Assembly (NCBI GenBank): GCA_019054805.1
Contig: JAHQIY010000007.1
Coordinates: 5,337,501-5,401,500, forward strand
Length of the DNA: 64,000 nucleotides
Direction: 5' to 3'
Origin: Brachionus manjavacas
Lineage: Eukaryota; Rotifera; Eurotatoria; Ploima; Brachionidae
The notes below the pieces were generated by a model. It searched no databases. It had not been told where the DNA came from and was given only the letters and a program-made list of their open reading frames with translations. Position 1 is the first letter of the stretch; the number at the start of each line of letters is the position of its first letter. A program made the position numbers and the translations under genes. Shown piece after piece: positions 35,748-47,199 of this stretch.

Positions 35748-36906
35748 TTAATTTGGATTTTTTTTTCTTTTTTAAATATTTTTCAATCAAACTGAGCATT
35801 GGGAATCCATCAGTCAGATTGAAGGACATATGATATTTTTGTCATCCCATGAGGTTATTATGGAAGCCAACCAAGTTTTGGACAAATAAAAATTTTAAAG
35901 TCCGGACTTGGACTTTTTTTTAATACTTTTAAACAACTCTAGTCCCATCACTGTATTGATGATATGTGTATTGGCTTACGCAGTTCATTTGTGGGCCATC
36001 GGTGGCTTTCAGTAAGATATGGTGTCTAGAAATGATAGCAGAAGACTAGTCAAAGAGTCTTATAGCCAAGATTCAGGAGAAAGGACATAAGATGATCCAA
36101 TTTGAGAGGAATAACACTGCTAACAATAACAATCAAGTATGCCTGACAAATCATGTACTAAAAGTGAGCCTGAGTGTAATGAAACTAATTCTAAATGTTT
36201 TGTGAAACTTTTTATTAATTTAATATCTTTTTATTTATTTAAAAAGATTTTCATAAGTTTGCTAAGAAGTTTTTTTTTTTATTTTAAATCAATTGAATTA
36301 AATTAACAACCTCAAAATCGCTATCGACTGAGGAATGTCTTTTAATCAATTTTGGAAACTATTTTCTTCAAAGACATCAAAACTGAAGATTAGGTGCAAC
36401 GAAGAACATCAAAATTAGTCTAATGGGATCAAGCATCTTTTTAAAATATTTTCTTAAAATTTACCAATTTTTTTAATATCTCTAGCAAAAAAGAGAATTT
36501 TTGGAAATCTTATTCAACAGTTAAGACTTTTCTAGGAAATAGAAAAATAAATTGGCACTTAATTCGATACCCCAAACAGTAATCATTAGGGTCTATTACG
36601 TATAGAACGGTAGATAATTGGAATTATTTTTCAAGACCATTTTGAAAATGCAAAATAAGCTTTCGAATCCAAATAGAAACTTAATGATTACCAGAACTTT
36701 TCCAAAAGAACTCAATTTCTTTTTAAATACTATTAATTTATATTTTAATCTTCAAAATTTTCAAAATTTAAAGAAACAAACTTTCAATTTAAAAAAATTA
36801 AATTCATTTTCTGAGAAAATAACTTTCTAAATTAAGAAATATATTTTTAAAACATTTTATTAGATAAAATTCTTTTAAATTATTTTTAGATCTGGCCTAA
36901 AATTAA
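35748..36906. other. Spacer with a solo foldback end
   Basis: Apart from the solo foldback terminus at 35893-35941, the stretch 35800-36200 is somewhat richer in GC than its surroundings but shows no domain in any frame. The frame at 36618-36830 is low complexity (Asn, Phe, Lys) and is not called. Confidence 0.4.
35893..35941. repeat. Foldback family D, solo terminus
   Basis: AAGTCCGGACTTGGACTTTTTTTTAATACTTTTAAACAACTCT-type end matching the right termini of elements A, B, C and E. No left partner is visible nearby, so it is a relic. Confidence 0.6.
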
Positions 36907-37852
36907 ATGTCCTATAAATTAGTATCAACGCACCGCGTGATTAATCAAATATCAAAAAAAATGTCCTGGTTTGCTAGAGATAACGTTACCAATGATGACT
37001 TGATTAAAAATTTAATGAGTTCTAAAATTAATAAATTTTATTTTTTTTAACTTAATTTTTAATTAACCTAGATGAGAGAGTAATTAAAAGTGAAGTGGTT
37101 CGCAGAACTATGTCAGCTGTTGACCGAGGCCTGTTCGCACCTGCTCATCCATACATGGACTGTCCCCAGCCGATCGGCTATGGCGCTACAATTTCTGCTC
37201 CTCACATGCATGCACATGCTACAGAACTTCTAAAAGATAAATTGAAACCAGGTGCCAGAGCTCTAGGTTAGAAATTTTTTTCTGTGTAAAAGCAAGAATT
37301 TTTATTTTTAATTCAGATATTGGATCAGGCACTGGTTATTTATGTGCCGTATTTGCTTTAATGGTTGGCAAAACTGGCAAAGTAGTTGGCATCGAGCATA
37401 TTCCTCAGTTGGTAAATAAATCAAAAGAAAATATCAAGAGATGGAATTCAGAGTATCTTGATAATAATGTGATAGAACTGATCGGTAACAAACACAATAT
37501 CAAAATTAAATTTTTCTCATATTTAAATGTCTTTTGAGTTGGTGATGGACGCAAAGGATATGTCGAAGAAGGACCGTATGATGCAGTTCATGTTGGTGCG
37601 TCAATTTCTGAGATACCTCAATCGGTGAGTTTATGAGTGATTAGAAAATTAAATTTCAACTTTTGTCAGCTTATTGATCAACTGGCCATCGGTGGACGTT
37701 TAGTGATTCCAGTCGGAGATGAGTATAGCTATCAATTTTTGACCAAGGTGGACAAACAACAAGATGGGAGTATACATAAAGAAAAAGTTTGTGCTGTGGG
37801 TTTTGTTCCTTTAACTGATAAAGATAGACAAACTGGTCATACAATTTATTAA
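36907..37852 (+). CDS. pcmt: Protein-L-isoaspartate O-methyltransferase, 5 exons
   Basis: Repairs age-damaged proteins by methylating L-isoaspartyl residues with S-adenosylmethionine in the cytosol. Exons 36907-37018, 37072-37266, 37317-37484, 37539-37624 and 37670-37852; all four introns (45-54 bp) are GT-AG and keep phase. The product (247 aa, or 229 from the internal ATG at 36961) has the family landmarks in order: [40 protein letters not shown], the SAM-binding loop [55 protein letters not shown] and FVPLTDK. The family usually starts at the MSW/MAW methionine, so 36961 may be the main start; the in-frame ATG at 36907 would add 18 residues. An AATAAA lies at about 37862. Convergent with the P450 gene, stops 35 bp apart. 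Confidence 0.95.
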
Positions 37853-37887
37853 TTTTAATTTAATAAAATATTAAAAAAAAAAATTAT

Positions 37888-40035
37888 TTATGTCCGTGGG
37901 CTTATAAAACATAGGGTTCCATCAGCTGGTCGAAGTGTAGTCATTAGTTTGGGTTTAAAAGATTGATTTTCTTTTAACTTAAAATCAAAATTTTGAAAAA
38001 ATTTAGCTATGAACATTTTGCTTTCGATCTGATTAGAAAAAAAAGAAATTTAGTTCAATGTGAAGAGTTGTTTAAATATTTACCATGGCAAAATTTCGTC
38101 CGATACAATTTCTTGGGCCTAGGCTAAAAGGAAAATGGGTATAGCTTGATACTCTAAAAATAAAGCTATAATTTTCAAAAAGAAAAATTTTTTTTTAGAT
38201 TTTTACTCGTTTAAAAATCTTTCCGGCCTAAATTCATTTGGATTTGGAAAATGTTTTTCATTTCGACCAGAAAAATATGGTGATAAATTAATTTGAGTAT
38301 TTTTGGGTATTTTTAAACCTTCGATGCATAACTCATCGGTCGATACTCGCAGGATTTCAGGTGCAGGAGGCCAAAGGCGAAGTGTTTCCTTGAAAACGCA
38401 TTCAGTATACTCTAATTTGGTCAAGTCTTCATAACTAACCTCTTTCTTTGCACCCAAAACAAGGTCGATTTCTTCTCTCAATCTATCAATAAAAAAATAA
38501 AAGATGGAAAAATTTATTTTTTTAACCTTGGCAATAAATGTGTATTCTTTCCCAATTCTAAAAAACAAAATGCAATGGAATTAGCGGTAGTCTCTTGGCC
38601 AGCATTGAAAAAAGTGATAAAGTCATCTATCAGTGACTCGATCTCAATTTTGTCTTCTCCTTAATTTTTTCTTTTAATTTTTACTTTTTTTTATTTTTTA
38701 ATTTTTACTGCATTTTGTCACAATGGCTGTAAGAATGTCATCTGGTGCCGATGATTCATTATCTTCAATTTCTTTGAGGCGATCTAAAATTTTTTCTTTC
38801 GCAAAATTCCTCAAGTCTTTGATAGATTTTTTATATTTTTGTTTTTTCCAATAGCTAAAGGGGTTTATCTAAAAATAAAGTTTTAAAGGAAAAAATTATT
38901 TTTTGACAAAATTTTTACCATAAATATGGGATCAGTTAAGCAGCGATTAACTGCTTCGAACGATCCAGTTATATTATGACTGAATTCGTTGTCTGGAAAA
39001 TTTATTGTATCTATGCAAAATCCGAACGCCACACTTGAAATTATGTCCAAAGTCATCCGATTAATTTCTTTAAACAATGAAATTTCTGTCTTTCCGTCGG
39101 CAATTTTACGCAATTTTTCCAACAATAGGTCAGTTTTTTCATTAAACTCACCTAAACATTTTATTAGAACACTTAAATTAGACTGATTTAAAAAAAAATA
39201 AAAAATAAATTTTTTTTCTTTCAAAAATCTTCTTGAATATTATTTTTTTATTTTATTTTTTATGAAGTCTTAAATTTATGTTAATTGTTACATCTGAAAA
39301 TTTCTATTGAAAATTTTTTTGTCAATAAACACTTTTTGACTTAGAAAAAAATAAAACTTTTACTTTCGATGAAATCCAGGATTGAAAATTTGGCGACGTT
39401 TTCGCCATCGGTCATCATTGGTTTCTGTAACCAGACCAAGGCCCATAAACCTTTTAAATAAAACTATTCAACTAAAAATTTATTCAATTTTTCAACTTGC
39501 CTTTCTTTGTATGGAAACCCTATTTTTGAATAAATTTTTTCATTCTTAGGATAATTTTTATTTATCAAAATCTCCTTTAATGAAAAAAAAATTTTGTTAA
39601 ATTAAAAAAGATTAAGTATTTAGCTACTTTAATAGCATCAGGTTCATTAGTAACAATGACATAGTTCATAAATATTTGAAATTTAAAAACGTTTCCATAT
39701 TTCTCAGACCTAAAAATACAGCTTATTAACTTTGGCTTGGGTTTTTTATCAATTACCATTGAACATATAAATCGGGCAGGATATTACCGTCAGCTAAACA
39801 CTTGACTATCGCATTAAAATTCCCAAATAAAAATTCTAGGATTCTGGATGAAGTTTATTAAGTGAACTATTTTGAGTGTTAAATTTTCAAACCCTTTAGT
39901 TGGCGGTCCTGGAATATGAGAATATTTTTGACGATACAAGTGCTGGTTGAATACAAAATATCCAAAAATAAATAATAAAAAGGAAGCAGCTAGCGCAAAA
40001 TATGAAATAAAGGAAAATACAAATGTAATTGTCAT
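37888..40035 (-). CDS. Cytochrome P450, CYP46-like, 11 exons
   Basis: A heme monooxygenase anchored in the ER. Exons, 5' to 3': 40035-39893, 39843-39757, 39709-39628, 39574-39501, 39450-39364, 39182-38919, 38868-38709, 38659-38527, 38482-38207, 38153-38084, 38028-37888. About 505 aa. N-terminal anchor helix (residues about 3-28), HIPGPPTKG hinge, C-helix WRKRRQIFNPGFH, I-helix FFNAGQETTAN, K-helix ETLRLWPPAP, RPERF, heme loop PFSLGPRNCIGRNFAM with the axial Cys, and C-terminal TLRPADGTLCFISPR. These resemble CYP46A (cholesterol 24-hydroxylase); substrate is not predictable from this. Introns are 44-55 bp except the fifth (181 bp). Two oddities: intron 39451-39500 has a GC donor, and the junction of exons 5 and 6 is one base out of phase, from a micro-exon, an indel or an error. 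Confidence 0.9.
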
Positions 40036-41080
40036 TTAATGGATCTAAAAATATGAGAAACCTAAAATATATTTTAAAAAATTCGAAAAAAGTAATTTTA
40101 TTTTTCTATTATTAGATTAAAAAAATTTTTTTGAATTTAAATATGTTTTTTTAAATTAAAAAAAAACATGCAAATTATATAATCAAAAATTGTATAAATT
40201 ATAACTAAAAATTAAACTTCAAAATTTTACTAGTGAATACTTTAACCATTAAAAAAAATTATTCGGTTTTATTTCGCTAAGTAAATTAAGGCATTAAAAC
40301 TGATATTTAAAATAAAAAAACTTATGTAATAATATTTTATTCTATTTTAAATAATACTGTTTAATCTTGATTCTAAAATTATAATCTAAATATTATAATT
40401 ATATTTAAGCCGCATCACCTTACTAGTTGGTACTAAGTTGATACGAGTGTAGAATTATTATTATTATTTACTTTCTTAAAATTAAATTATTTTTGTGAAA
40501 AAAATTTTATCAAAAAAACGAAGTTAACCGCTGAGTGTTTTTGTTTAAGCAAAAAGAGAGTTTAAAGTTTAAACATTCAAATATTAAAAGTAAAATATGG
40601 TAAGGTATTAATTAGGTTTTTTCACAAGGAATACAGTTTTTTGCGTTAAAAATTTATATGAAATTTATATTTTTTAATTAATAACAATTATCATTTTTAA
40701 AAATTTCTTAATTTCTAATTTTTTTCTTAAAATTAGTGAAGAAATATACAAAAATTTGTCAGTAAAAAATTGACTCATATAAAACGACAAAAATTAATGC
40801 AATTTATTGTTTTAAAAATTCTCAAGGTTAATTTTTTTTTAAACGAAAAAAATTTTTGAAAAAATTAAAATTTCATTCTAGATGCTTTAAAATATAAATC
40901 TTTATTTCAGAATATGGTCTTCTCAATGAAAAATTTTTTTAGCACCATTTTTATAGTCGGAATAGAAAATTAGTTTTAAAAAAATTTTAAGTTAAAAAAA
41001 TATAGATTAAAATTTTTCTAAAAAATATATAATAGAATAATATCTAAACTATGTAATAAAATTATCGTTTTCCCTTGTTC
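40036..41080. other. Upstream region of the P450 gene, no gene seen
   Basis: AT-rich sequence upstream of the P450 start, presumably holding its promoter, with no identifiable element or frame. Confidence 0.5.
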
Positions 41081-41373
41081 GATATCATAATCGTCCTTTT
41101 TCTATCAATGCGGATAATGGGGAGGCACTTATCTCTTTTTCCTGTACCTTTTTCATCAACAGCTCCAATTAGACACAGAGGTTACTTCATCGAGTTGATC
41201 ATCTACACCGCAATTATTACCAAGTCTAAACCAGCCCTTCTTATTTTTTTTTATCAAAAGGGTTTAATATTCGTCACGTACTGCAGAGATATTTTGAAGG
41301 TTTTTTCACCCGGGGTTTGAAATTTTGATCCTCTGCTTGCATGACTAATACGCAAACCATTCCGCTATACGGA
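41081..41373 (-). mobile_element. tRNA-headed SINE-like repeat, copy 2
   Basis: On the minus strand the head reads TCCGTATAGCGGAATGGTTTGCG, then AGTCATGCAAGCAGAGGATC, the same as copy 1 at 31144. The B box is decayed (ATTTCAAACCC). The body matches throughout: GGTAATAATTGCGGTGTAGATGAT, CTCTGTGTC, GCCTCCCCATTATCC and a shared end near GATAGAA...GGAC. The plus-strand frame across it (41075-41320) is incidental. Confidence 0.75.
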
Positions 41374-41699
41374 CCATAATTCGAAATACAACTTTGAAGA
41401 AGGCATTAAAATCGTCGGTGTTAAAACAGTGTAAGATATAAAAAAAATATTATGTATTTTAATTTTAATTGACTTAAAGAAAGGCTAAAAAAATAAAAAT
41501 TAAATAAAAAAGGATAGGAATTAAATATTTTTTAATTAATTAATTATATTATATTTTATTTATTAAATAAACTGAATTTTTTAGAATATTTTTGCTTTTT
41601 TTTTCATCAAATACATTATTCAAAAATTTTATTTTTTATTTTTGCAAAGAAACTCCAGCTGAAATGTTGCATTTTTTCTTCTTTTTCGTTTATTTTATC

Positions 41700-42257
41700 G
41701 ATCAACCGCGGTCATCCGCCAGTTGAGAAGAACATTAAGGTACTGAAAAATCGAGCCTTTCAAGATAATTTATTGCGCATATTTAAGATCTCATCTTGAA
41801 TATGCATTAGCTGTCTGAGCAACCTCTAGCAAGAAAGATAAGAATGCTCCCGAGAAAGTCCAGAGAAGAGCCACATAGCTGGTTCCAAGATTCAGAAATT
41901 GGAGCTTCGAAGAACGACTTGCATTTCAAGCAACCAACCCTTCAAGAGTGACTTGTAAGAGGCAGCATAATTGAATTCTTCAAACTTAGCAAAAGAATTA
42001 ATCTGGTATGTTGGACGGTGCAGGAGGTACCTTCCAACATAACCAGATTATTTTATTACATCTTTCTTGAAATAGTTTTGTATTTCTTTTACTTATTATA
42101 ACCTATTGATTGTATTTATTATGAAATAGACAACTATTAATGCCTTTGTATTTGTAACTAGATTTCTATGCATCTAGCTACCATATATCCCTTCCTAGTA
42201 AGACATTTTCGCAAGCCTGCTTGCCGTAGCTTATTATTATTATTATTATTATTATTT
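41700..42257 (+). pseudogene. LINE relic G, 5'-truncated, with (TTA)n tail
   Basis: Plus-strand C-terminal ORF2 domain: YCAYLRSHLEYALAV, ATSSKKDKNAPEKVQRRAT, LVPRFRNWSFEERLAF, then shifted frames. It ends at 42231-42257 in a (TTA)n microsatellite, the kind of simple 3' tail that CR1/L2-like elements use. Several stops and frameshifts; a dead 5'-truncated insertion. Confidence 0.75.
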
Positions 42258-43720
42258 TACCGATAATTTTTTATCAATTTATTTTGCTAATGAAAGCCCC
42301 AGAAAGTACTTCTAAGCTGTAATTATTATAAAAAAATATCTCTGACACTTGGAAATAATTAAATTACGTAATAAATTTAAATTTTCGCGTTAGATCTTAT
42401 TTAAAATTAAACTTTTAAAAGCTATTTTTTAATTTTTTTTTTTAAAAATTATAAAATTATAATAAATAATATTATATATAAAAATAAATAATATTATATA
42501 ATTATTTTGAAGATTCAATATTTGACCAGCTTTTTTCTTTAAATCATTTTTAATAATTACTTAAGTGTTCTAAAATATTCATAGTAAGTTACCTAACTTT
42601 ATATAATACTACATCGGTTATCTTTAGAAAAATGTTGAGATGGCATCTAGATAAAACTTAAAAAAAGTATAGTTTGTTTCTTTTATCGTCCGTAAATTTA
42701 TTTTAAATTCTATAAATTCCTTCTTGATAGTTTGTTTATTTAAAAGCATGTCCAGGGGTAGAAAACCGGTCCTTTTTTTAAATCGATTATATTAGAGGAA
42801 TAAAAAGAAGATTTTTGAAAGTTGAACTTTTTTTTACTTAAACAATTTAGAATTTTTTCAATAAAACGATTATTAAAAATTTAATTCTGATATATAAAAA
42901 TTAAATATATTCTGTAATTTAATTTTGAACGGGTTTGAATATCGGACCGGTTTCCCATTCCTAAGCATTTCCATCTTAAATTTAAAAAAAATGAGGATAA
43001 AACAATTATTAGAAAAAAGCTTATTAAAATTAAAAAAAAATTAAAAAAAAATCCAAACTTAGATTATCTTTCATTTATTACCACCCATTCATTAATCATT
43101 TTTTAAGGTTTTATTTTTGTTATTAATTTAGAAAACAACTCAAGAAAGATGTTTTACCATCGATCGCTAAAAATGACAAATATTTTAATTTATTTATTTG
43201 AAAATATACCTTTAAAAAAGAGGATTATAGCATGAAAAATTGATTTTACAGTTACACAAATGATTGAAATAAAAAAAACACAAGTAAAAAAAGAATTCAT
43301 TTTATCATTCTACTTCGAATGATTTAGTTAGCTCCAAAAGGAGATAATTATATCTTCTATCACCTTTGTTAGAAAGACATAAATGAAACGAATCTGTTAG
43401 GCCATTTTAATTCAAAACTGGGACTTTAGACCCAGATTTTGTACTTATGTTAACCATATTCGTTTATAAAATCCTCCAAAATTATTATATCTTGGCAAAT
43501 GACTTTAGTCTTGATCCGTTAGTTGAAAGATCATGAAAGATCTGAGATGCCAAGTAGTTTTATTTTTAAGTCTCAATAAACGAGAATTTTATTGAAAAAA
43601 AAATTGTTCAAAATTAAGGATTCTTAGACATTTTAGAATATTTGACATTTGACACCTGCTTTTAAGCCCTATCATTTTACCTAACAAGATTTTTGTTGCA
43701 ATATTTAGTTACTCTTTTGT
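42258..43720. other. AT-rich region with a doubtful endonuclease relic
   Basis: Mostly AT-rich and featureless. Around 43400-43440 a frame reads LLGHFNSKLGL, which could be a decayed LINE endonuclease motif (GDFN) belonging to the RT relic that starts at 43730. Nothing else is supportable. Confidence 0.3.
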
Positions 43721-43729
43721 TTTAGTGTA

Positions 43730-44320
43730 ACGGTACGCAGACCATAGGTAAACTGAGATAAACAAAAGATTTTGTAAATAACAAAAAGAAGTTGTCCAGT
43801 AAACATGCGTATTTTCTTGTAAATGAAGTGGCGAACTATTACAAAAAAAAATTGTTCTAAACTACATGTTTTGAGTTTAGATGCTACTAAAGCTTTTGAT
43901 AAGATGTGGAGAGATGGACTCTTTTACAAGTTGATTGGTAAAGTTGCTGTGGCGAATTTTGTACAACTATTATAACTTGTCGAAAAATGTTGTCAAGTAT
44001 AATGGTCAATTAAGCGAAATATTGGACTGTGCTGAGGGAGTGAAACAGGGGCATGCCATGAGAGATTGTTTCAGATTTGCAGAAGAATTAAAAATGGAAT
44101 TCAATCCCAGAAAATCTGTTAGTCTTACTATGACCAAATCGAGGGTGAATTGTCAAGAAAAGTTTGTAATAGATAATGTTTAATTGTCTATTGTAGATGG
44201 TTTTGAGTATTTGGGTCTTCCATTTGGTAGCAACTCATTCATATCAGATTTAATAGAGGAAAAGTGGACAAAAGTTGAAAAAAGTTTTTATTCGTTATAT
44301 GGACTTGGGTGCAAACCAAT
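43730..44320 (+). pseudogene. LINE relic H, reverse transcriptase fragment
   Basis: Plus-strand pieces in RT order: LSLDATKAFDKMWRDGLFYK, LYNYYNLSKNVVKYNGQLSE, GVKQG, then a jump past the catalytic box to FRFAEELKMEFNPRKSVSL and DGFEYLGLPFG. The AKAFDK-W-GL pattern and KQG resemble RTE/R1-type or bacterial-group-II-like LINE RTs rather than the CR1-like ones nearby. An internal deletion has removed the (Y/F)xDD box. The 3' side is cut where the next LINE (44325 onward) inserted. Confidence 0.75.
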
Positions 44321-44324
44321 GGTC

Positions 44325-46760
44325 TAGTAGTAGTAGTAGTAGTATTGAAAGCTGTGACACAGGTGAACCTGTGTGAACGTAGTTTATAAGGCTACATTAT
44401 ATCAGCTAAATCCTTATCTGCTATGCCAATTACTAAACCTGATATACCGATCTCCTAAGACTTCCCGACGCCATGTGTGCATCAAGTCTCGACTTGAAAC
44501 CGTTTACTGTAACCGCATTTACTACATAGGATGGAAGTAAATTCCAGGTGGTTGCAGTCCTGTTAGGCAAGAATTTCCCTCTTATATTGCAATTCCCACA
44601 GATCTCCTTAGCAATTTGGTGTGTATGTGATCTACCTACATTCCCCCTTCCTATAGTCATCCCCAGGTCCACCTCCTCTAACCCCCTGGATACTTTATAT
44701 AATTGTATTAAGTCACCCCTTTTTCTCCTTAATTCCAGGTCAGTGTACCCCAACCTCTTTAACCTTTCCCCATATTCCAGTCCTTTTAGCTCCACCACCA
44801 TTCCTGTAGCTCTCCTCTGAACTCCCTCTATCTTCCTTATCTCCCTTTTATTCAACGTGTTCCACACCGATGATGCAAACTCTAAATGTGGCCTCACAAA
44901 AGTAGGATATAACCTCTTAAAAAGATTTATGTTAAAATATCTAAACGTCTTTCTAATTCTACCTAACACCCAACTCGCCTTATTAACCGCTGCCTCCAAC
45001 TGTGCCGAACACTTTCCATCGGCCGTGACCATAATTCCCAAATCCTTCTCCACTTCCGTTGTTTCCAGTTCAAATCTATCACCATCCCACTCAATCCAAT
45101 ACTTGTCCCTAGGATTATTTCTTCCAAAGTGCATGATTTTACATTTTGGGCCGTTCAAACTCATTGACCATGTCTTACACCATTCCACAGTATTATTAAT
45201 GTCCAACTGAAGTCCGTTATTTAAGCCTAATTTATTTACTGCTATCACCTTATTGTCATCCGCATACATCTCACATTCATTTTCTAAACATTCTGGCAAA
45301 TCGTTAATGTATACTACAAATAAAAACGGACCCAATACTGACCCTTGTGGCACAGAACTAGTCACCTCCTCCCAATTTGATTCAACATCACCCAGAACAA
45401 CACATTGCTTCCTTCCTTTTAAGAAAGCCTCCACCCAACTCAGCATACTACCTCTCACACCATACGCCTTCAGTTTATATATCAGCTTTTTATGTGATAC
45501 CTTGTCGAACGCTTTTCAAAAATCTGTGTATAACACATCAACCGTATTTCCACCTAGTATATTCCTTGAAACCATATTTTGACACTCCAATAGGTTGGTC
45601 ACACACGCCCTCCTTCTGACAAACCCATGTTGTTGCCTCGAAATTAATTTATTTTGATAAAAATATCCCATCAATACATCCCTAACTATGCCCTCCATCA
45701 CTTTGCAGCACACTGACGTTAAAGACACCGGCCTGTAATTCACTGCCTCCAGTTTGCTCCCCTTCTTAAATAACGGTGTAATATTTGCCATCCCCCATTC
45801 TTCTGGAACCTCACCCTCACTATATGACTTCTTAAATATAATTTCTAATGCCTTAGCCCATTCCTTAGCACAACTTTTAAGTACCATCTGTGATACCTTG
45901 TCCCTTCCCATTGCCTTAGCACCATCTAGTCTCTCCAGTCTCTTCACTATACCATCCAATCCAAACATTTCTTCAACATCCCCTTCAAATACCATATGTG
46001 TCCTCTGATTAAATTCTGGCATCTCTTTATCGTCATCAACAATGAAAACTGACTTAAATTGCCGGTTCAGGATCGATGCGATTTCCTTCCTATCCGTCAC
46101 ATTCTCACCATTTTCTGATTTAATCGACCTAATAGACTCCTTAGTTTGCTGCCTGTTGTTTATGTACGCATACAATAGCTTTGGATTATCCTTAGCTTTA
46201 CTTATTATTACCAATTCATACGCCTTAATCGCCTCCTTGACACTTTTTCTGACATTTTTTGTACACACTCTGTATTCATCAAGACTTCCCTTCTTTCCAC
46301 TTATCGCATACCTGTTCCAAAGATTAGCTTTTTTCCGTATCAGTCCCTTTAAATCCCGACTCATCCAAGGCGGTCTTTCTTTCCTACCATCCACATCTCT
46401 ACATTTCCTTAGGTATTTCTCACAAACCTCCTCGTATTCCCGTAGAAGTATCTCATATTGCTCCTGGACACCCGCACCTGAAAACAAAGTTTCCCAATCC
46501 TTCCCTTTTAAATACTCATTCATGCCTATGTAATCCCCCCTCCTATAATTATATTTATAACTAGTAAACGTTTTATTTTTTCACCCTTAATATTTCCTGC
46601 AGCCAAACCATAACACCAACTAATACTGACATGACCACTTTCTGCATCCCCCAGCACTTTACCCTGTTCCAATTCATAAACCCTTTCCCTTCCTTCCGTA
46701 ATAACCAGATCCAATGTATTCGTCATATATGTCCTCTCATGATGTTTCTTCTGGAAAGTT
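44325..46760 (-). mobile_element. LINE I, 5'-truncated but nearly open ORF2, with (TAG)n tail
   Basis: A minus-strand CR1-like element. From 46740 downward: endonuclease end (TNTLDLVITEGRERVYE), one frameshift near 46555, then a long frame (46523-45516) with the linker and RT fingers (NYRPVSLTSVCCKVMEGIVR, QQHGFVRRRACVTNLL), a single TGA at 45516-45518 inside TDF*KAFDK, and a second long frame (45458-44433) with SVPQGSVLGPFLFVVYINDL, the catalytic MYADDNKVI, EGVQRRATGM, RRKRGDLIQLYK and the end VNGFKSRLDAHMA. The 3' UTR closes in a trinucleotide repeat (44325-44343). GC content is clearly above the flanks, and only two lesions break the coding part, so this is the youngest LINE in the window after the 62-kb one. 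Confidence 0.9.
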
Positions 46761-47199
46761 TTGAATATACCTGATACCTGATAGGATTTTTATTTAAACA
46801 GTATTGCCAGTCTATTTTTTGACATGTAATTGACAACATTTTAATTCCGAATAGTACGCTGAGTGAACTGGACACAAGACAGAATTAGTTACTATAAAAA
46901 ATTATTGGACTGAAAAAGCTTACCCGTGTCAGTCCTTTGTATGATGCGCTAAAGTTGGAATCAGTAACATTAAATTTATTTTTTTAGAACAGCTGATGAG
47001 ATGCCCTTTATGTAAAGAAATTTTCTACTTTGGTTGTGAAAGTCAAACCAATTCTGACAAGAAAAATACATCGATTTGTGAACAACTTAAGCTTTTAGAA
47101 AAGCGCTTGTTTATTAACTGCCTAGAGTTTGAATCCAAAATTAAAGCTTTGATTTCATTTAGTTTTAGAAGTCTCAAAATGAGCCTTGTAGACTTATTA
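46761..47199. other. Flank with a possible RING-like exon relic
   Basis: Between LINE I and the Tigger element. A plus-strand frame that follows an AG (about 46987) reads QLMRCPLCKEIFYFG and continues for about 70 codons to the Tigger insertion, after which it would run on as YENKSS. CPLC is the second half of many RING-type zinc fingers, but the first cysteine pairs are not visible, so a gene cannot be claimed. Confidence 0.25.

Noticed and set aside
38203-38568. P450 truncated before its heme-binding Cys (pseudogene)
   Set aside because: The apparent stop lies in a 53-bp intron; two further exons supply the Cys loop and the normal C-terminus in phase.
44548-46533. Several plus-strand frames of 80-163 codons
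   Set aside because: They are antisense shadows of the minus-strand LINE ORF2, whose RT motifs are unambiguous.
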